Of a stretch of 64,000 bases of DNA, positions 50,540 through 59,632 are shown piece by piece (the first letter of the stretch is position 1; the number at the start of each line of letters is the position of its first letter). The notes under the pieces were generated by a model, which saw only the letters and a list, made by a program, of their open reading frames with translations, did no database searches and had not been told where the DNA came from. Location: NCBI RefSeq assembly GCF_001514305.1, contig NZ_KQ949084.1, forward strand, positions 186,001-250,000, written 5' to 3'. The position numbers and the translations under genes were made by a program. Source of the stretch: Streptomyces dysideae. GTDB lineage: Bacteria > Actinomycetota > Actinomycetes > Streptomycetales > Streptomycetaceae.

Positions 50540-51964
50540 CTACGCGGGTGCCATCAACAACGGTCGAGCCCGCTCCCGCAACTCAACCACCCGCGGCTCA
50601 TCCCCATACGGCTCCAGCCGATGCAGAAGATCCTTCACATACTCGGTGGTACGCGCAGAAGAAATGCGCCCCGCAACCTCCACCGCCCGCACCCCCTGCT
50701 CGCACGCCGCATCCAGATTGCCCGACTCGAGCTCGGCGACCGCCGAAACGACGAGCCGCAGCCCATGCGACCGCACGAACTCCTCCGTCGGCTTCGACAG
50801 CGCCTGCTCCGTGAATCGGCGCACCTGACGCGGCGCCTTCAGATCGCGGTAGCACTCGGCCGCGTCCGCGGCGAACCGGTCGTACGAGTAGAAGCCGAGC
50901 CAGGACGGATCGTTGTCGCCGTCACGGGACCGCTCCAGCCACCCCTCGGCCGCCTTCAGCGCGGCCCCCGCCGCCTGCGCGTCACCCGCACGCGCGTGTG
51001 CCCGTGCCTCGACGAGCCGGAAGAAGCTCATGGTGCGGGCCGTGGCGAGCCCCCGGTTGCGTTCCAGGGCGGCCTGGGCGAGGTCGACGCCCTCGTCGCC
51101 GAAGCCCCGGTAGGTCGCCTGCAGGGACATGGACGCCAGGACGTAGCCCCCGAGGGGGACGTCGGCAGCCGCGCGGGCGAGCCGCAGCGCCTGGATGTAG
51201 TACCGCTGTGCGGCCTCCTGCTGGCCCGTGTCGAAGGCCATCCAGCCCGCGAGCCGGGTCAGCTCGGCGCTCGCGCCGAACAGTGCCCGGCCGACGTCGT
51301 CGGAGTACGCGCCGAGCAGCAGCGGTGCCGCCTCCACCCGTAAACACTCCGGCACCATGGACGAACGCCAGTCGCCGCCCCCGTACTTGGAGTCCCAGCG
51401 CCTGGCGTCCTCGGCGGCCTCCCGCAGTTTCTGCACATCGCTGTGGCCGACTTTGAGCGGTGCGCCGGAGCCCTCCGCGGAGTTCACCTCGCGCGCGACC
51501 GAACTGTCGGCCGGGGTTATCAGCCACCGTGAGGCGGGCGTCGCGTATGCGCTTACTGCGAACGATCCGGCCAGAGACTGCCAGATGCCGCCGGAGCCGG
51601 CGCGTCGGCCCGCGAGGTCGAGACGGTAGAGCTCCGTCGCCGACTTCACCGCCTGCCCGACGTCCCGGGGGAAGGCGAGGCCCACTTCGGGTGCGGGATC
51701 CGCGTCCGCCAGGCCGATCTCGTGGAGCGGCACCGGGCGGCCGAGCTTCTGCCCTATGGCGGCGGCGATGAGATGCGGCGCAGCGCCCTGCGGCACCATG
51801 CCCTTCGACACCCAGCGCGCCACGGAGGTCTTGTCGTAGCGAAGAGTCAACCCGCGTTGAGCGCCAAGATCGTTGACGCGACGCGCGAGTCCTGCGTTGC
51901 TGATTCCCGCGAGGGCGAGAACGGCGCCGAGTTTTTCGTTCGGCCCGCGTTGCTCCCTGGACAT
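50540..51964 (-). CDS. Sporulation-associated TPR regulator
   Basis: A 474-residue protein. The N-terminus NEKLGAVLALAGISNAGLAR and the following RYDKTSVARWVSKGMVPQG form a helix-turn-helix-like domain; the rest (about 200-470) is a series of TPR-like helical pairs (AAQRYYIQALRLARAA, GVDLAQAALERNRG, RFTEQALSKPTEEF). I recall a protein of this form annotated as sporulation-associated at this place in S. coelicolor, related to NsdA. ATG 51964 (MSREQRGPNEK) follows GAGGGGTGG. Direct DNA binding and its ligand are not shown. Confidence 0.85.
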   Translation of the reverse strand: MSREQRGPNEKLGAVLALAGISNAGLARRVNDLGAQRGLTLRYDKTSVARWVSKGMVPQGAAPHLIAAAIGQKLGRPVPLHEIGLADADPAPEVGLAFPRDVGQAVKSATELYRLDLAGRRAGSGGIWQSLAGSFAVSAYATPASRWLITPADSSVAREVNSAEGSGAPLKVGHSDVQKLREAAEDARRWDSKYGGGDWRSSMVPECLRVEAAPLLLGAYSDDVGRALFGASAELTRLAGWMAFDTGQQEAAQRYYIQALRLARAAADVPLGGYVLASMSLQATYRGFGDEGVDLAQAALERNRGLATARTMSFFRLVEARAHARAGDAQAAGAALKAAEGWLERSRDGDNDPSWLGFYSYDRFAADAAECYRDLKAPRQVRRFTEQALSKPTEEFVRSHGLRLVVSAVAELESGNLDAACEQGVRAVEVAGRISSARTTEYVKDLLHRLEPYGDEPRVVELRERARPLLMAPA

Positions 51965-52686
51965 GCGCCACCCCTCGACACAGACGGCTGCCGCGCTGGC
52001 ATAACCATGCGGCATTCGTAAACCCAGCGTAGTTCGCCGCATCCCAAGCGTTAAGAGGCATTGTTCCGGATGGCGGGATTGTGGTCCGTACGTAAGTGCG
52101 GGTCCGATACGGGCAGTTGCGGCGTGCTCCCGCTGTGTGGCCGTGCGCCCGTCCGTGCGCTCTTCTCCGGCCATCGGGGGAGCGGTTCCATGGATCGTGC
52201 GTGGGTCGGCCCGCTGTACTGGATCCAGTGGGCTGGGGGATTCGCCGCCTCCATCCCCGCGGGCGGCGGAACGGTCCGGGGGGCGAACTCCGTTCCCCGG
52301 ACTGCGCGCAGGCGAACGGTGCGCAAGGCCTGTACGGAGCGTGTTCGGGCCTGCCTTCGCACCGGCCGCGTGCTGTCGATTTGGCTGAAAATCGACCCTG
52401 CCTGCTGCGGGTGATTGCCCCTCCCACCATGGGAGTTGAGGGCGCGAAGGGCGTTCTGGGGGAGCGTATCGGGGGCGCATTCGCATCGCAGTTGCCTCAC
52501 AGAAGCCTTGCCCTGCGCGGGCGTTCGGTTTCTTATAGGGATCCATAGGGGCGCCCATGGGGGCGCGATCCTCGGGCCCACCGGATCTCGGGCGGCTCCA
52601 CCCGCCCTCCGGCGCGCGCCCCTTCATGGCAGCATGGTGACCGGTTCGTACGGTGCACTGGTTGTCCACAGCCTGTGGAGGCGTCG
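51965..52686. other. Non-coding stretch between divergent genes
   Basis: No gene is supported in 722 bases. Open frames here are Arg/Pro-rich on all strands, and none has a ribosome site plus codon bias. The stretch must hold the promoters of the regulator (left) and the asparagine-synthase-like gene (right). A 74-residue frame from 52191 was considered and not accepted. Confidence 0.5.
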
Positions 52687-54786
52687 ATGCGGTGGTTGGT
52701 GGGATGGAGCAGCACCGCCGCGGGGCCCGCCCGGATCGGCTCCGCGGGGGCCACCGGAGGCGACGGCGAGACCGTGCACCCGGTGGGTTCCCAACTCCTG
52801 TGGGGCGACCCCGATCCGCTGTGGGCGGTCGGCGACTGGCGCCCCGACGAGGTGCGGGTCGTGAAGGCCGACGCACAGAACCGGATCGCGGTCCTCGGCA
52901 ACTGCGGGGCGACCGACGAACAGCTGCGGGTCGGGCTGTTCGCCGCGCGCGGAGGGGCACTTCGGCATCTGACGGCCTGGTCGGGCAGCTACACGGCGGT
53001 CGTGCAGGTCGGGCGCAGGGTCATGGTGTGCGGCGATCTGGCGGGCGCGCGGCCCGTGTTCTACACCCCCTGGGCGGGCGGTACGGCGTACGCGACCGCC
53101 GCCCTGCCGCTGGCCGACCTCATCGAGGCCAACCTCGACTTCGGCCACCTGGCCGCGTTGCTGGCCGCCCCGGACGTACCGGCCGCGCTGCACGACTCCA
53201 CTCCCTACGACGGCGTACGGCGCATTCCGCCGGGGCACGCGCTGATCCTGCGCAACGGGGCGCGCGAGATCGCCGGGTACGAGCCGGTCGCCTCGCTGGC
53301 GGTGGCGGCGCCGTCGGCGGATCCGGACAGCGCGGTGGACGCGGTGCGGGACGCGCTGGTGGAGGCGGTACGCGCGCGTCTGTCGGCGCCCCGGCATGTT
53401 CCCGGCGCCGACATCGACCCGGGACCGGTGCCGGGCATGGGGCCCGCCGAACGGCGTGCCGCGCGCGGGATGCCGGTCCCGGGCATCGGCGCGGACCTGT
53501 CCGGCGGCCCGGCATCCGGAACGCTCGCACTGCTGGCCGCCGGCCTCCCGGGCATGCCGGGCACCGTGCTCGGACACGGCACGGGAGCGGGCGAACGGCT
53601 CCTGGCGGTCACCTTCAACGACCTGGCGGTCGGCGGCCGGGAGGCCGAGCTGGAGCGGGCCGGCACCCTGGCGGCCAACCCGCGCCTGCACCACGTAGTG
53701 GTGACCGGCGGCGAGGAGGCGCTCCCGTACGCCGACCTGGACGGCCCGCTGACGGACGAGCCGGGCTCCAGCCTGGTGACGGCGGCGCGCCACCGGGCGC
53801 GGCTGGCGGCGGGCAGCGCGGACCACTTCACCGGGTACGGCGCCCGCCAGGTCCTGGACGCGCACCCGGCCCGCCTGGCCGACCTGCTGATGGACCGCAA
53901 ACGACGCCATCTGGTCCGCCCGGTCGCGGCGCTGGCCAAGGCGGACGGCTCGGTGCTGGTCCCCGCGCGCGTGTACAGCGCGGCCAGGCGCCTGGCCCGT
54001 ACGCCGTACCGAACGGGCCTGGAGGCCCTCGCGGACCGCCTTCTGCAACGCCGCTTCGACGAACCCGGGGGTGCCGTCGGGGCGTCGCTGGCAGGGCTCA
54101 CCTGGGCGAGACCGGGTCCGGCGGCGCGCTGGCTGACCGGGGAGGCGCTCGCTGAAGTATCGGTTCGCCTGCAGGGCGCGACCCAGCGCAACGGAGTGGG
54201 CCCGGGCCAACGCCCCGGCGACTACCGCGCGCGTGCGGCACTCGCCCGCCACGCAGCCGACCTACGCGTCCTCGAACAAGCGGCCGAGATCCGCTTCCAA
54301 CGCCTGCACACTCCCTTCCTGGACAACCAGGTTCTCCGCGCCTGCCGCGCCCTCCCCGAGGCCCTGCGCGTCCAGCCGGGCGCCAGGGCCGCGATCCTCC
54401 GTACGGTCCTTGAGGGCGCCGGCGTAGCCGATCTCCCGCCCGGCTGGGGCGCCCCGTCCCACGCCTCGGCCGCGGTAGCAGCCCGCACGGGCCTGCGCGT
54501 AGCGGCGGACACCCTGATCTCCCTCTTCGGCACTCCTCTCCTCGCCGAGGCCGGCCTGGTGGAGGCCCGAGTGGTCCGCAAGGCCCTCCGCGCGGCGGCA
54601 GAGGGCGAGCCCCTACCCCTGGACGGCCTGGCGGACCTGGTCTCCCTGGAACTGTGGCTACGCCGCCTCCTGGCCCGCCGAGGCACCTGCTGGACGGGCA
54701 CGCCCGCCCGCCAGCGCGCGGTACCGGCGGGGATCGCACCCCAGAGGGGGGCGCTGGGGGCGGGGGCGACGGCGAGGCGCGCGTAG
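52687..54786 (+). CDS. Asparagine-synthase-like protein without the N-terminal cysteine
   Basis: A 699-residue protein. The first 200 residues fold like a glutaminase-type N-terminal domain (WSGSYTAVVQVGRRVMVCGD, RPVFYTPWAGG, YDGVRRIPPGHAL), but the product begins MRWLVG: there is no Cys2, so no glutamine hydrolysis is expected. The synthetase-like half has GADLSGGPASGTLALLAAG as PP-loop, with Pro-Ala in place of the usual Asp/Thr-Ser, and later TPFLDNQVLRACRALPE. Such proteins resemble lasso-peptide cyclases and other amide-forming relatives. ATG 52687 follows GGAGG by five bases. The natural reaction is unknown, and a reduced ATPase cannot be excluded. Confidence 0.8.
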   Translation: MRWLVGWSSTAAGPARIGSAGATGGDGETVHPVGSQLLWGDPDPLWAVGDWRPDEVRVVKADAQNRIAVLGNCGATDEQLRVGLFAARGGALRHLTAWSGSYTAVVQVGRRVMVCGDLAGARPVFYTPWAGGTAYATAALPLADLIEANLDFGHLAALLAAPDVPAALHDSTPYDGVRRIPPGHALILRNGAREIAGYEPVASLAVAAPSADPDSAVDAVRDALVEAVRARLSAPRHVPGADIDPGPVPGMGPAERRAARGMPVPGIGADLSGGPASGTLALLAAGLPGMPGTVLGHGTGAGERLLAVTFNDLAVGGREAELERAGTLAANPRLHHVVVTGGEEALPYADLDGPLTDEPGSSLVTAARHRARLAAGSADHFTGYGARQVLDAHPARLADLLMDRKRRHLVRPVAALAKADGSVLVPARVYSAARRLARTPYRTGLEALADRLLQRRFDEPGGAVGASLAGLTWARPGPAARWLTGEALAEVSVRLQGATQRNGVGPGQRPGDYRARAALARHAADLRVLEQAAEIRFQRLHTPFLDNQVLRACRALPEALRVQPGARAAILRTVLEGAGVADLPPGWGAPSHASAAVAARTGLRVAADTLISLFGTPLLAEAGLVEARVVRKALRAAAEGEPLPLDGLADLVSLELWLRRLLARRGTCWTGTPARQRAVPAGIAPQRGALGAGATARRA

Positions 54787-54887
54787 GCCTGCCCAGCGGA
54801 TCCTGCCTCCTGCCGGAGGCGCGGGGTCCGGCATACCCACCCCGGGTTCCACTCCGTCCGCCACTTCTCGACGCCGGTGCGGATCTT

Positions 54888-55075
54888 TGAGCCGCTGGGG
54901 CTTCGCCTCTCAAACGCCGGTCCGCATCTTCCAGCCCGTCCGGCGTTTGAGGACAAGGCCCCTTCAGGGCCGGAGCGGGGTCTGGGGCGGCAGCCCCAGC
55001 GGGGGCGAAGGGGCGGAGCCCCTGGGGATGGGACGGGTAGGGGCGGCGGGGGCGAGAAACCCCGAGCCCCGCCCC
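54888..55075. repeat. Streptomyces intergenic G+C-rich repeat cluster
   Basis: This gap contains pieces common between Streptomyces genes: GCTTCGCCTCTCAAACGCCG, CCGGCGTTTGAGGACAAGG, and GGTCTGGGGCGGCAGCCCCA, which can pair with one another. No gene is supported. A shorter relative lies at 49085-49112. Confidence 0.55.
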
Positions 55076-55147
55076 CGCACCGGCCCCCGCCCCGCCGACG
55101 TCCACAAAACCCCTGCCCCCCCCAGCCACCCCGGCGACAATGACCCG

Positions 55148-56185
55148 GTGCGGTACGCGATCCTGGGCATCACCCAGGCGGAGGACGACCAGGGCACCGT
55201 CATACCCGTCGGCGGCCCACACGTACGTGCCCTGCTCACCGCCCTCGCCCTACGCCCCGGCCGCGTCACCGCTCCCGAGACCTCGATCGACGAGGTCTGG
55301 TCGGACGCCCCGCCCCAGGACGCCCCGGCCGCCCTCCAGGCCCTCGTAGGCCGCCTCCGCCGCACCGTCGGCAGGGACGCCATCGTCTCCGCCCCCGGCG
55401 GCTACCGGCTCACGGCGACCGAGGACGACGTGGACCTGTTCGTCTTCGAACGCCTCGTACGCGAGGGCACCACCGCCCTGGACCGCGGCGACCCCGCCAC
55501 CCCCGCAACGCCCCCACCACCCGCAACGCCCCCACCACCGCAACACCCCAACCCCCAGACCGCACCGGCAACATCCGCCCCCGCCTCACATCCTTCGTAG
55601 GCCGGGAACCCGAACTCGAAGCCATCCGTTGCGAAGTGCGAAGGGCCCGCCTGGTCACACTCACCGGGCCGGGCGGCTCCGGAAAGACCCGTCTCGCCGA
55701 GGAAGCCGCCGCCGGGCTCCCGCAGGCATGGCTGGCCGAGCTCGCCTCGCTCGACCGGCCGGAGGCGGTGCCCGGCGCGGTGGTCAGCGCGCTCGGTCTG
55801 CGCGAGACCGTGCTCTGACCCATGAGCTGACGGCCCAGCAGGACGACCCGGTCGCCCTGCTGACCGAGTACTGCGCGCCGCGCAACATGCTCCTGCATAC
55901 GGGATCAAGGCGGCGGTCGCGGACGCCGCGGCCGACCTGCTGGCCCGGCTCGGCGACCACGCGGGGGCGGTCCGGCTGCTCGCCGCCTCGGAGCAGTGGC
56001 GCGGCGGCCATCCGCGGCCCGTCCCGGAGCGCACCGACGCCGAGCGCGCCGAGTCCGCCGCCCGCACCGCCCTGGGCGCCGTCCGGTACGCCACCGAGCA
56101 CGCCCGCGGCACCGCCCTCACCCCGGACGACGTACTCGCCGGACTGGACGAGACCCTGCGCACCGGCACCCCCGGAGGCAGGTGA
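55148..56185 (+). pseudogene. Degenerate SARP/AfsR-type regulator
   Basis: From GTG 55148 the frame encodes the winged-helix domain of a SARP/BTAD regulator (VRYAILGITQAED, APETSIDEVWSDAPPQDAPA, TVGRDAIVSAPGGYRL) and the start of the BTAD domain (DVDLFVFERLV). It then runs into a Pro/Thr linker and stops at 55600. A second frame has the NB-ARC part LTSFVGREPELEAI and TLTGPGGSGKTRLAEEAAAG. A third has ELTAQQDDPVALLTEYCAPR. A last one gives VADAAADLLARLGDHAGAVR to a stop at 56185. At least three frameshifts and large deletions (most of BTAD and the ATPase/TPR parts) are needed. A remnant of a roughly 1,000-residue regulator, between conserved neighbours. Confidence 0.8.
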
Positions 56186-56247
56186 ACCAGGAGCAGGTGA
56201 ACGAGGAGCAGGTGAACGAGGAGCAGGTGAACTAGGAGCAGGTGAAC
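56181..56247. repeat. 15-bp tandem repeats at the end of the ECF sigma gene
   Basis: GGTGAACGAGGAGCA occurs four times with one-base variants, plus a partial fifth copy. On the minus strand the units spell out the last codons of the sigma-factor gene (FTCS). One variant (TAG in place of TCG) gives its stop codon at 56232-56234, and two further in-frame copies lie beyond the stop. Confidence 0.85.
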
Positions 56248-58169
56248 CTCGACTCCGCCCAGTCGGCCAGCATCAGATCGTCCAAGTGGCTGCGTGGCTC
56301 GACCACCAGCTGCACGGTCCTGCGCCCGGTGAGGTCCACATGCACCGGCACCGCAGAGTCCCCGCCCTGGACCATGCCGGACCGCCACAGCTGGACGCCG
56401 TCGGCGTGGACGGAGAAGTAGACCTTGCCGAGTCCCAGCGTCATGTCGTCGACGCCGGCCATCGCGTCGTAGGCGGTGCACTCGCGGTTGAGGTCGATGG
56501 TGACGGAGGACCGGCCGTGCACGGTCACGCCGTGCGTGTACTGCCGGTCGGCGATCGACAAGCCGTACCGCTGCCACACCCAGCCGCTCTCGCCGAGCCG
56601 CATCTCGGGCGCGGTGCCGTCGCCGTTGACGTCGTACGACAGCTCGCTCCACTGGTGGACGACCGGAGCGGGCGGGGGCGGCGGTGCCGGGGCGGGAGTG
56701 GATGTCGGGCTCGGTGTCGGCGTGGGGGTCGGTGTCGGCTTCGGGGAAGGCGTGGTCGTCGGGGTGGGAGTCGGGGTGGGAGCAGGTGCCGGGGTCGGGC
56801 TGGGCGCCGACACTGGGACGATCGCCGGTGGTTCCGGCTCCGGCTCGGACTCCTTCTTCGTGGGCGCGGGCGTCGGTGTCTGCTCGACGATCGGGGTGGG
56901 CTCCGGCGGCCTGTCGTCCGCCTTGTCGACCGGCTTCTCGTTGTTCATCAGCGCGAGCACCACCGCCGCCGTGACCCCCACGACGACCACACCGGCGGCG
57001 ATACCGGCCTTCACGGGCGCGCCCACGCCCTCGGACGCGGCCGCACCGCCCCCGGCGCCCGCCCCGCCGGACGAGCTGCCGCCCGCCGCCGTGGCCGCCC
57101 CGGCGGCACCGGCCGCACCCGCTCCGGCACCGCCGGCGATGAGCCCGACCGCCTTGGCGTACCCGGCGGCACCGAACCAGCCGATGACCGCGACCGGCAC
57201 GACGGCGGGGATACCGCCGGCGACTTCCTTGATCTGGCCCGCGGCCAGTCGGCACTTGGCGCACTCCTCCAGGTGCTTGCGCAGCCCCCGCTCGGCCCGG
57301 CTGCGCAGGCCGCCGCGGGCGTAGGCGCCGAGCCGGTCGGCGTAGCGGGCGCACTCCTCGTCGTCGGCGAGGGTGGCGCTGACGTGGGCCTGGAGATAGG
57401 CCTGCTTGAGGCCCTCGCGGGCGCGGCTGGCGAGCACGCGTGTGCCGTTGGCGTCCAGCCCGAAGAGGGTGGCGACCTCGCTCGGTGACTCGTCCTCGAC
57501 CTCGGTGTGCCACAGCACGGCCTGCCAGCGCTCCGGCAGCGACCGGAAGGCCCGCATGGCCATGGACTGCTCGGCCTCGTGCATCGCCCGCACGTCCGCG
57601 CCCAGGTCCAGGCCCGCTCCGAAGGAGCTGATGGGGGCGGTGTCGTCGGACACGTCGGAGGAGCGCGCGGCCTGCCCGGCGAACACCGCGAAGTCGTCGA
57701 CCAGTTGCTCCCGGCGCGCGGACTTCGTCCAGGTCGCGGCGACGCGCCGGATGCTGGTCAGCAGATACGCGCGGACGGCGTGCTCGGGTCCGGAGCCGCC
57801 GCGTACCGCCTGGAGCATGCGGGCGAAGACCTCGGCGGTGAGGTCTTCGGCGGTGTGGGCGTCCCGGCAGCAGGTGCGCGCGTACCGGCGTACGGCGTCG
57901 GCGTGGCGCCGGTAGAGCGCCTCGTAGGCCGTGTCGTCGCCCGAGCGCATCCGCTTGATCAGGTCGGCGTCGGACGGCGGCAGCTCGCGCGGCGGCGGCA
58001 GGACGTTGTCCTCGCGCCGGTCGCGCTGTGCCGGGACGCCGCCCTCCACTGGGACGTCGTCCGGCGGCAGATCCGCCCGGCTGCCCTGGCTCGGCACCCG
58101 CGGCGTCGCCGGGCCGCCGCCCTCCGCGTCACCGTCGCCCAGTGACCCGTCCCGTCCGTCAACGCTCAT
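56232..58169 (-). CDS. ECF sigma factor fused to zinc finger, membrane span and sugar-binding-like domain
   Basis: About 645 residues with four parts. Sigma region 2 (DADLIKRMRSGDDTAYEALY, about 67-135) and region 4 (RSLPERWQAVLWHTEVEDES, then SEVATLFGLDANGTRVLASR, about 205-265) form an ECF sigma factor. An anti-sigma-type zinc finger follows (HLEECAKCRLAAG, about 295). A membrane span (AAGVVVVGVTAAVVLALM, about 390) leads to a Pro/Thr linker of about 90 residues and a C-terminal NPCBM-like domain (about 510-645: QYTHGVTVHGRSSVTIDL, AVPVHVDLTG). This layout fits the ECF52-type sigma factors as I recall them. The sigma part is cytosolic and the sensor outside. ATG 58169 chosen. Confidence 0.9.
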   Translation of the reverse strand: MSVDGRDGSLGDGDAEGGGPATPRVPSQGSRADLPPDDVPVEGGVPAQRDRREDNVLPPPRELPPSDADLIKRMRSGDDTAYEALYRRHADAVRRYARTCCRDAHTAEDLTAEVFARMLQAVRGGSGPEHAVRAYLLTSIRRVAATWTKSARREQLVDDFAVFAGQAARSSDVSDDTAPISSFGAGLDLGADVRAMHEAEQSMAMRAFRSLPERWQAVLWHTEVEDESPSEVATLFGLDANGTRVLASRAREGLKQAYLQAHVSATLADDEECARYADRLGAYARGGLRSRAERGLRKHLEECAKCRLAAGQIKEVAGGIPAVVPVAVIGWFGAAGYAKAVGLIAGGAGAGAAGAAGAATAAGGSSSGGAGAGGGAAASEGVGAPVKAGIAAGVVVVGVTAAVVLALMNNEKPVDKADDRPPEPTPIVEQTPTPAPTKKESEPEPEPPAIVPVSAPSPTPAPAPTPTPTPTTTPSPKPTPTPTPTPSPTSTPAPAPPPPPAPVVHQWSELSYDVNGDGTAPEMRLGESGWVWQRYGLSIADRQYTHGVTVHGRSSVTIDLNRECTAYDAMAGVDDMTLGLGKVYFSVHADGVQLWRSGMVQGGDSAVPVHVDLTGRRTVQLVVEPRSHLDDLMLADWAESRFTCS

Positions 58170-58483
58170 CGCGGAAAGCCCCCGCCGCCGGCCCAACAGT
58201 CCCGAACACCGGGTCAGGGTGCCATATTGGCTTTTGTTCAGGACCCATGAGGGCGGCGCATCCCCTCGTCTGTGGGGTTTTGCCGCAGTGCAGCACTAGC
58301 CGTCACCCATACGGGGAAGACTCAGTCGGCGCCCGGTGAGCGGGAGTTGGGGCAGTCGACCCGAAATGCCGGGGATGTCAGCGAGTGGTGCGCGAGGCGC
58401 GGGCGGCACAGCACCCACACCTCACCGTCACCTCTTCGAGTTACCCGCCGGGCACACCGGACTCACCCGGCCGCCTGTCGGCC
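58170..58483. other. Non-coding gap between sigma-factor gene and atrA
   Basis: These 314 bases hold the promoter of the sigma-factor gene (minus strand) and the 3' flank of the TetR gene. No gene or perfect hairpin is seen. Confidence 0.4.
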
Positions 58484-59245
58484 TCACACCGGCCGAGACC
58501 GCAGCCCCTCCAGCAGGATGTCCAGCAGCCGAGCCGAGGCCGCCGCCTGCTGCGCGGCGTCCGGCAGCGAGGGCGCCGCCGTCGCTATCACCAGCAGTAC
58601 GTCCGACACCGACACGTCGGCCCGCAGCTCGCCCGCCGCGCGCGCCCGCTCCACGAGCTGGCCCACGACCTCGAGCAGCGCCGCCGCCCCCGCGTCGTCC
58701 ACAGCGGCGTCCGACGAGTCCCCGGGCACCAGCCGCAGCTCACCGGAGCCCGGCTCCATCCGCTGCTGCGGCACCCGCGCCTCTTCGAAGGCGGCACCTT
58801 CGTCCGCGACGCCGACCCGCAGCACCTGCGGCGGCAGCAGCCGCCCCGCGCCCGACGCCACCGACGTCCGCAGGAAGCGCGACAGCGCCGACCATGGCTC
58901 GTCCTCCTGGCCGAGCGCCGCCCGCGCCTGGTCGGTCAGCCGGGAGGTCTCCTCCTCGGCTATCCGCCGCACCAGGACGTCCTTGCTCGGGAAGCGCCGG
59001 TACACCGTGCCGACGCCGACCCGCGCGCGCCGCGCCACGTCCTCCATCGGCGCGCCGTAGCCCAGCTCGCCGAAGACCTCGCGCGCCGCCCGCAGTACGT
59101 GCTCCAGATTGCGCTGTGCGTCCACGCGCAGCGGCGCCGTACGCGGTCGGTCCCCGCGTCCGTTGCCCGCGCTCATCGCGCCGCCCATCGCACCACCGGG
59201 TGCGATGGCGGACGCGGAAGACCAATGAGAGCCCTGAACATGCAT
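58484..59245 (-). CDS. atrA: TetR-family global regulator AtrA
   Basis: A 253-residue TetR protein. The DNA-binding domain is at about 40-95 (HVLRAAREVFGELGYGAPME, then VARRARVGVGTVYRRFPSKD), and the ligand-binding half is Ala/Leu-rich helices. The N-terminal extension MHVQGSHWSSASAIAPGGAM and the neighbouring type II NADH dehydrogenase gene are as I remember for AtrA of S. coelicolor. AtrA activates pathway regulators such as actII-ORF4 and strR and affects ssgR and carbon use. A 387-base gap separates it from the divergent ndh start. Confidence 0.9.
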   Translation of the reverse strand: MHVQGSHWSSASAIAPGGAMGGAMSAGNGRGDRPRTAPLRVDAQRNLEHVLRAAREVFGELGYGAPMEDVARRARVGVGTVYRRFPSKDVLVRRIAEEETSRLTDQARAALGQEDEPWSALSRFLRTSVASGAGRLLPPQVLRVGVADEGAAFEEARVPQQRMEPGSGELRLVPGDSSDAAVDDAGAAALLEVVGQLVERARAAGELRADVSVSDVLLVIATAAPSLPDAAQQAAASARLLDILLEGLRSRPV

Positions 59246-59632
59246 AAGTGATCCCCCGGTAATGACGTCTCCCCCCGGAGACTCTCCCCGCCATAGGAAG
59301 CCGGAGCGTCAGAGAACGTGCACCGGTTCACCAGTCCGCCCGTCGCGGACTCGAAGGAACCGAAGAGCGCATCCCCCTACACCCCGTCGTCACACGAACA
59401 TAGTTGAGAGGGAGTCAATTCAGAAGGGGCACGTTCCGCACGGAGCGCCCCCCGATCGGAGTACGGGTCGTATACGTCCCGATTGCACCCCCTGCGGCCC
59501 TCCGGCGCACACCCGTTGACCTGCGGGGCTTCCCCGCACTCCGGTAATTCGGCCAACCCGTGGCGCGCCCCGCCTGCGGTCACACAAATTGTCGAGCCTG
59601 TGGACAAACGCAAGCGGCGGGTGCGTCATGGG
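59246..59632. promoter_or_regulatory. Divergent atrA / ndh promoter region
   Basis: These 387 bases contain both promoters. The ndh frame stays open upstream of 59633 but loses homology and codon bias, so I treat it as untranslated. No palindrome stands out by eye. Confidence 0.45.

Noticed and set aside
52191..52414. Possible 74-residue gene in the gap before the asparagine-synthase-like gene
   Set aside because: A plausible start exists, but no ribosome site, no third-position bias and an Arg-rich tail. Not enough support.
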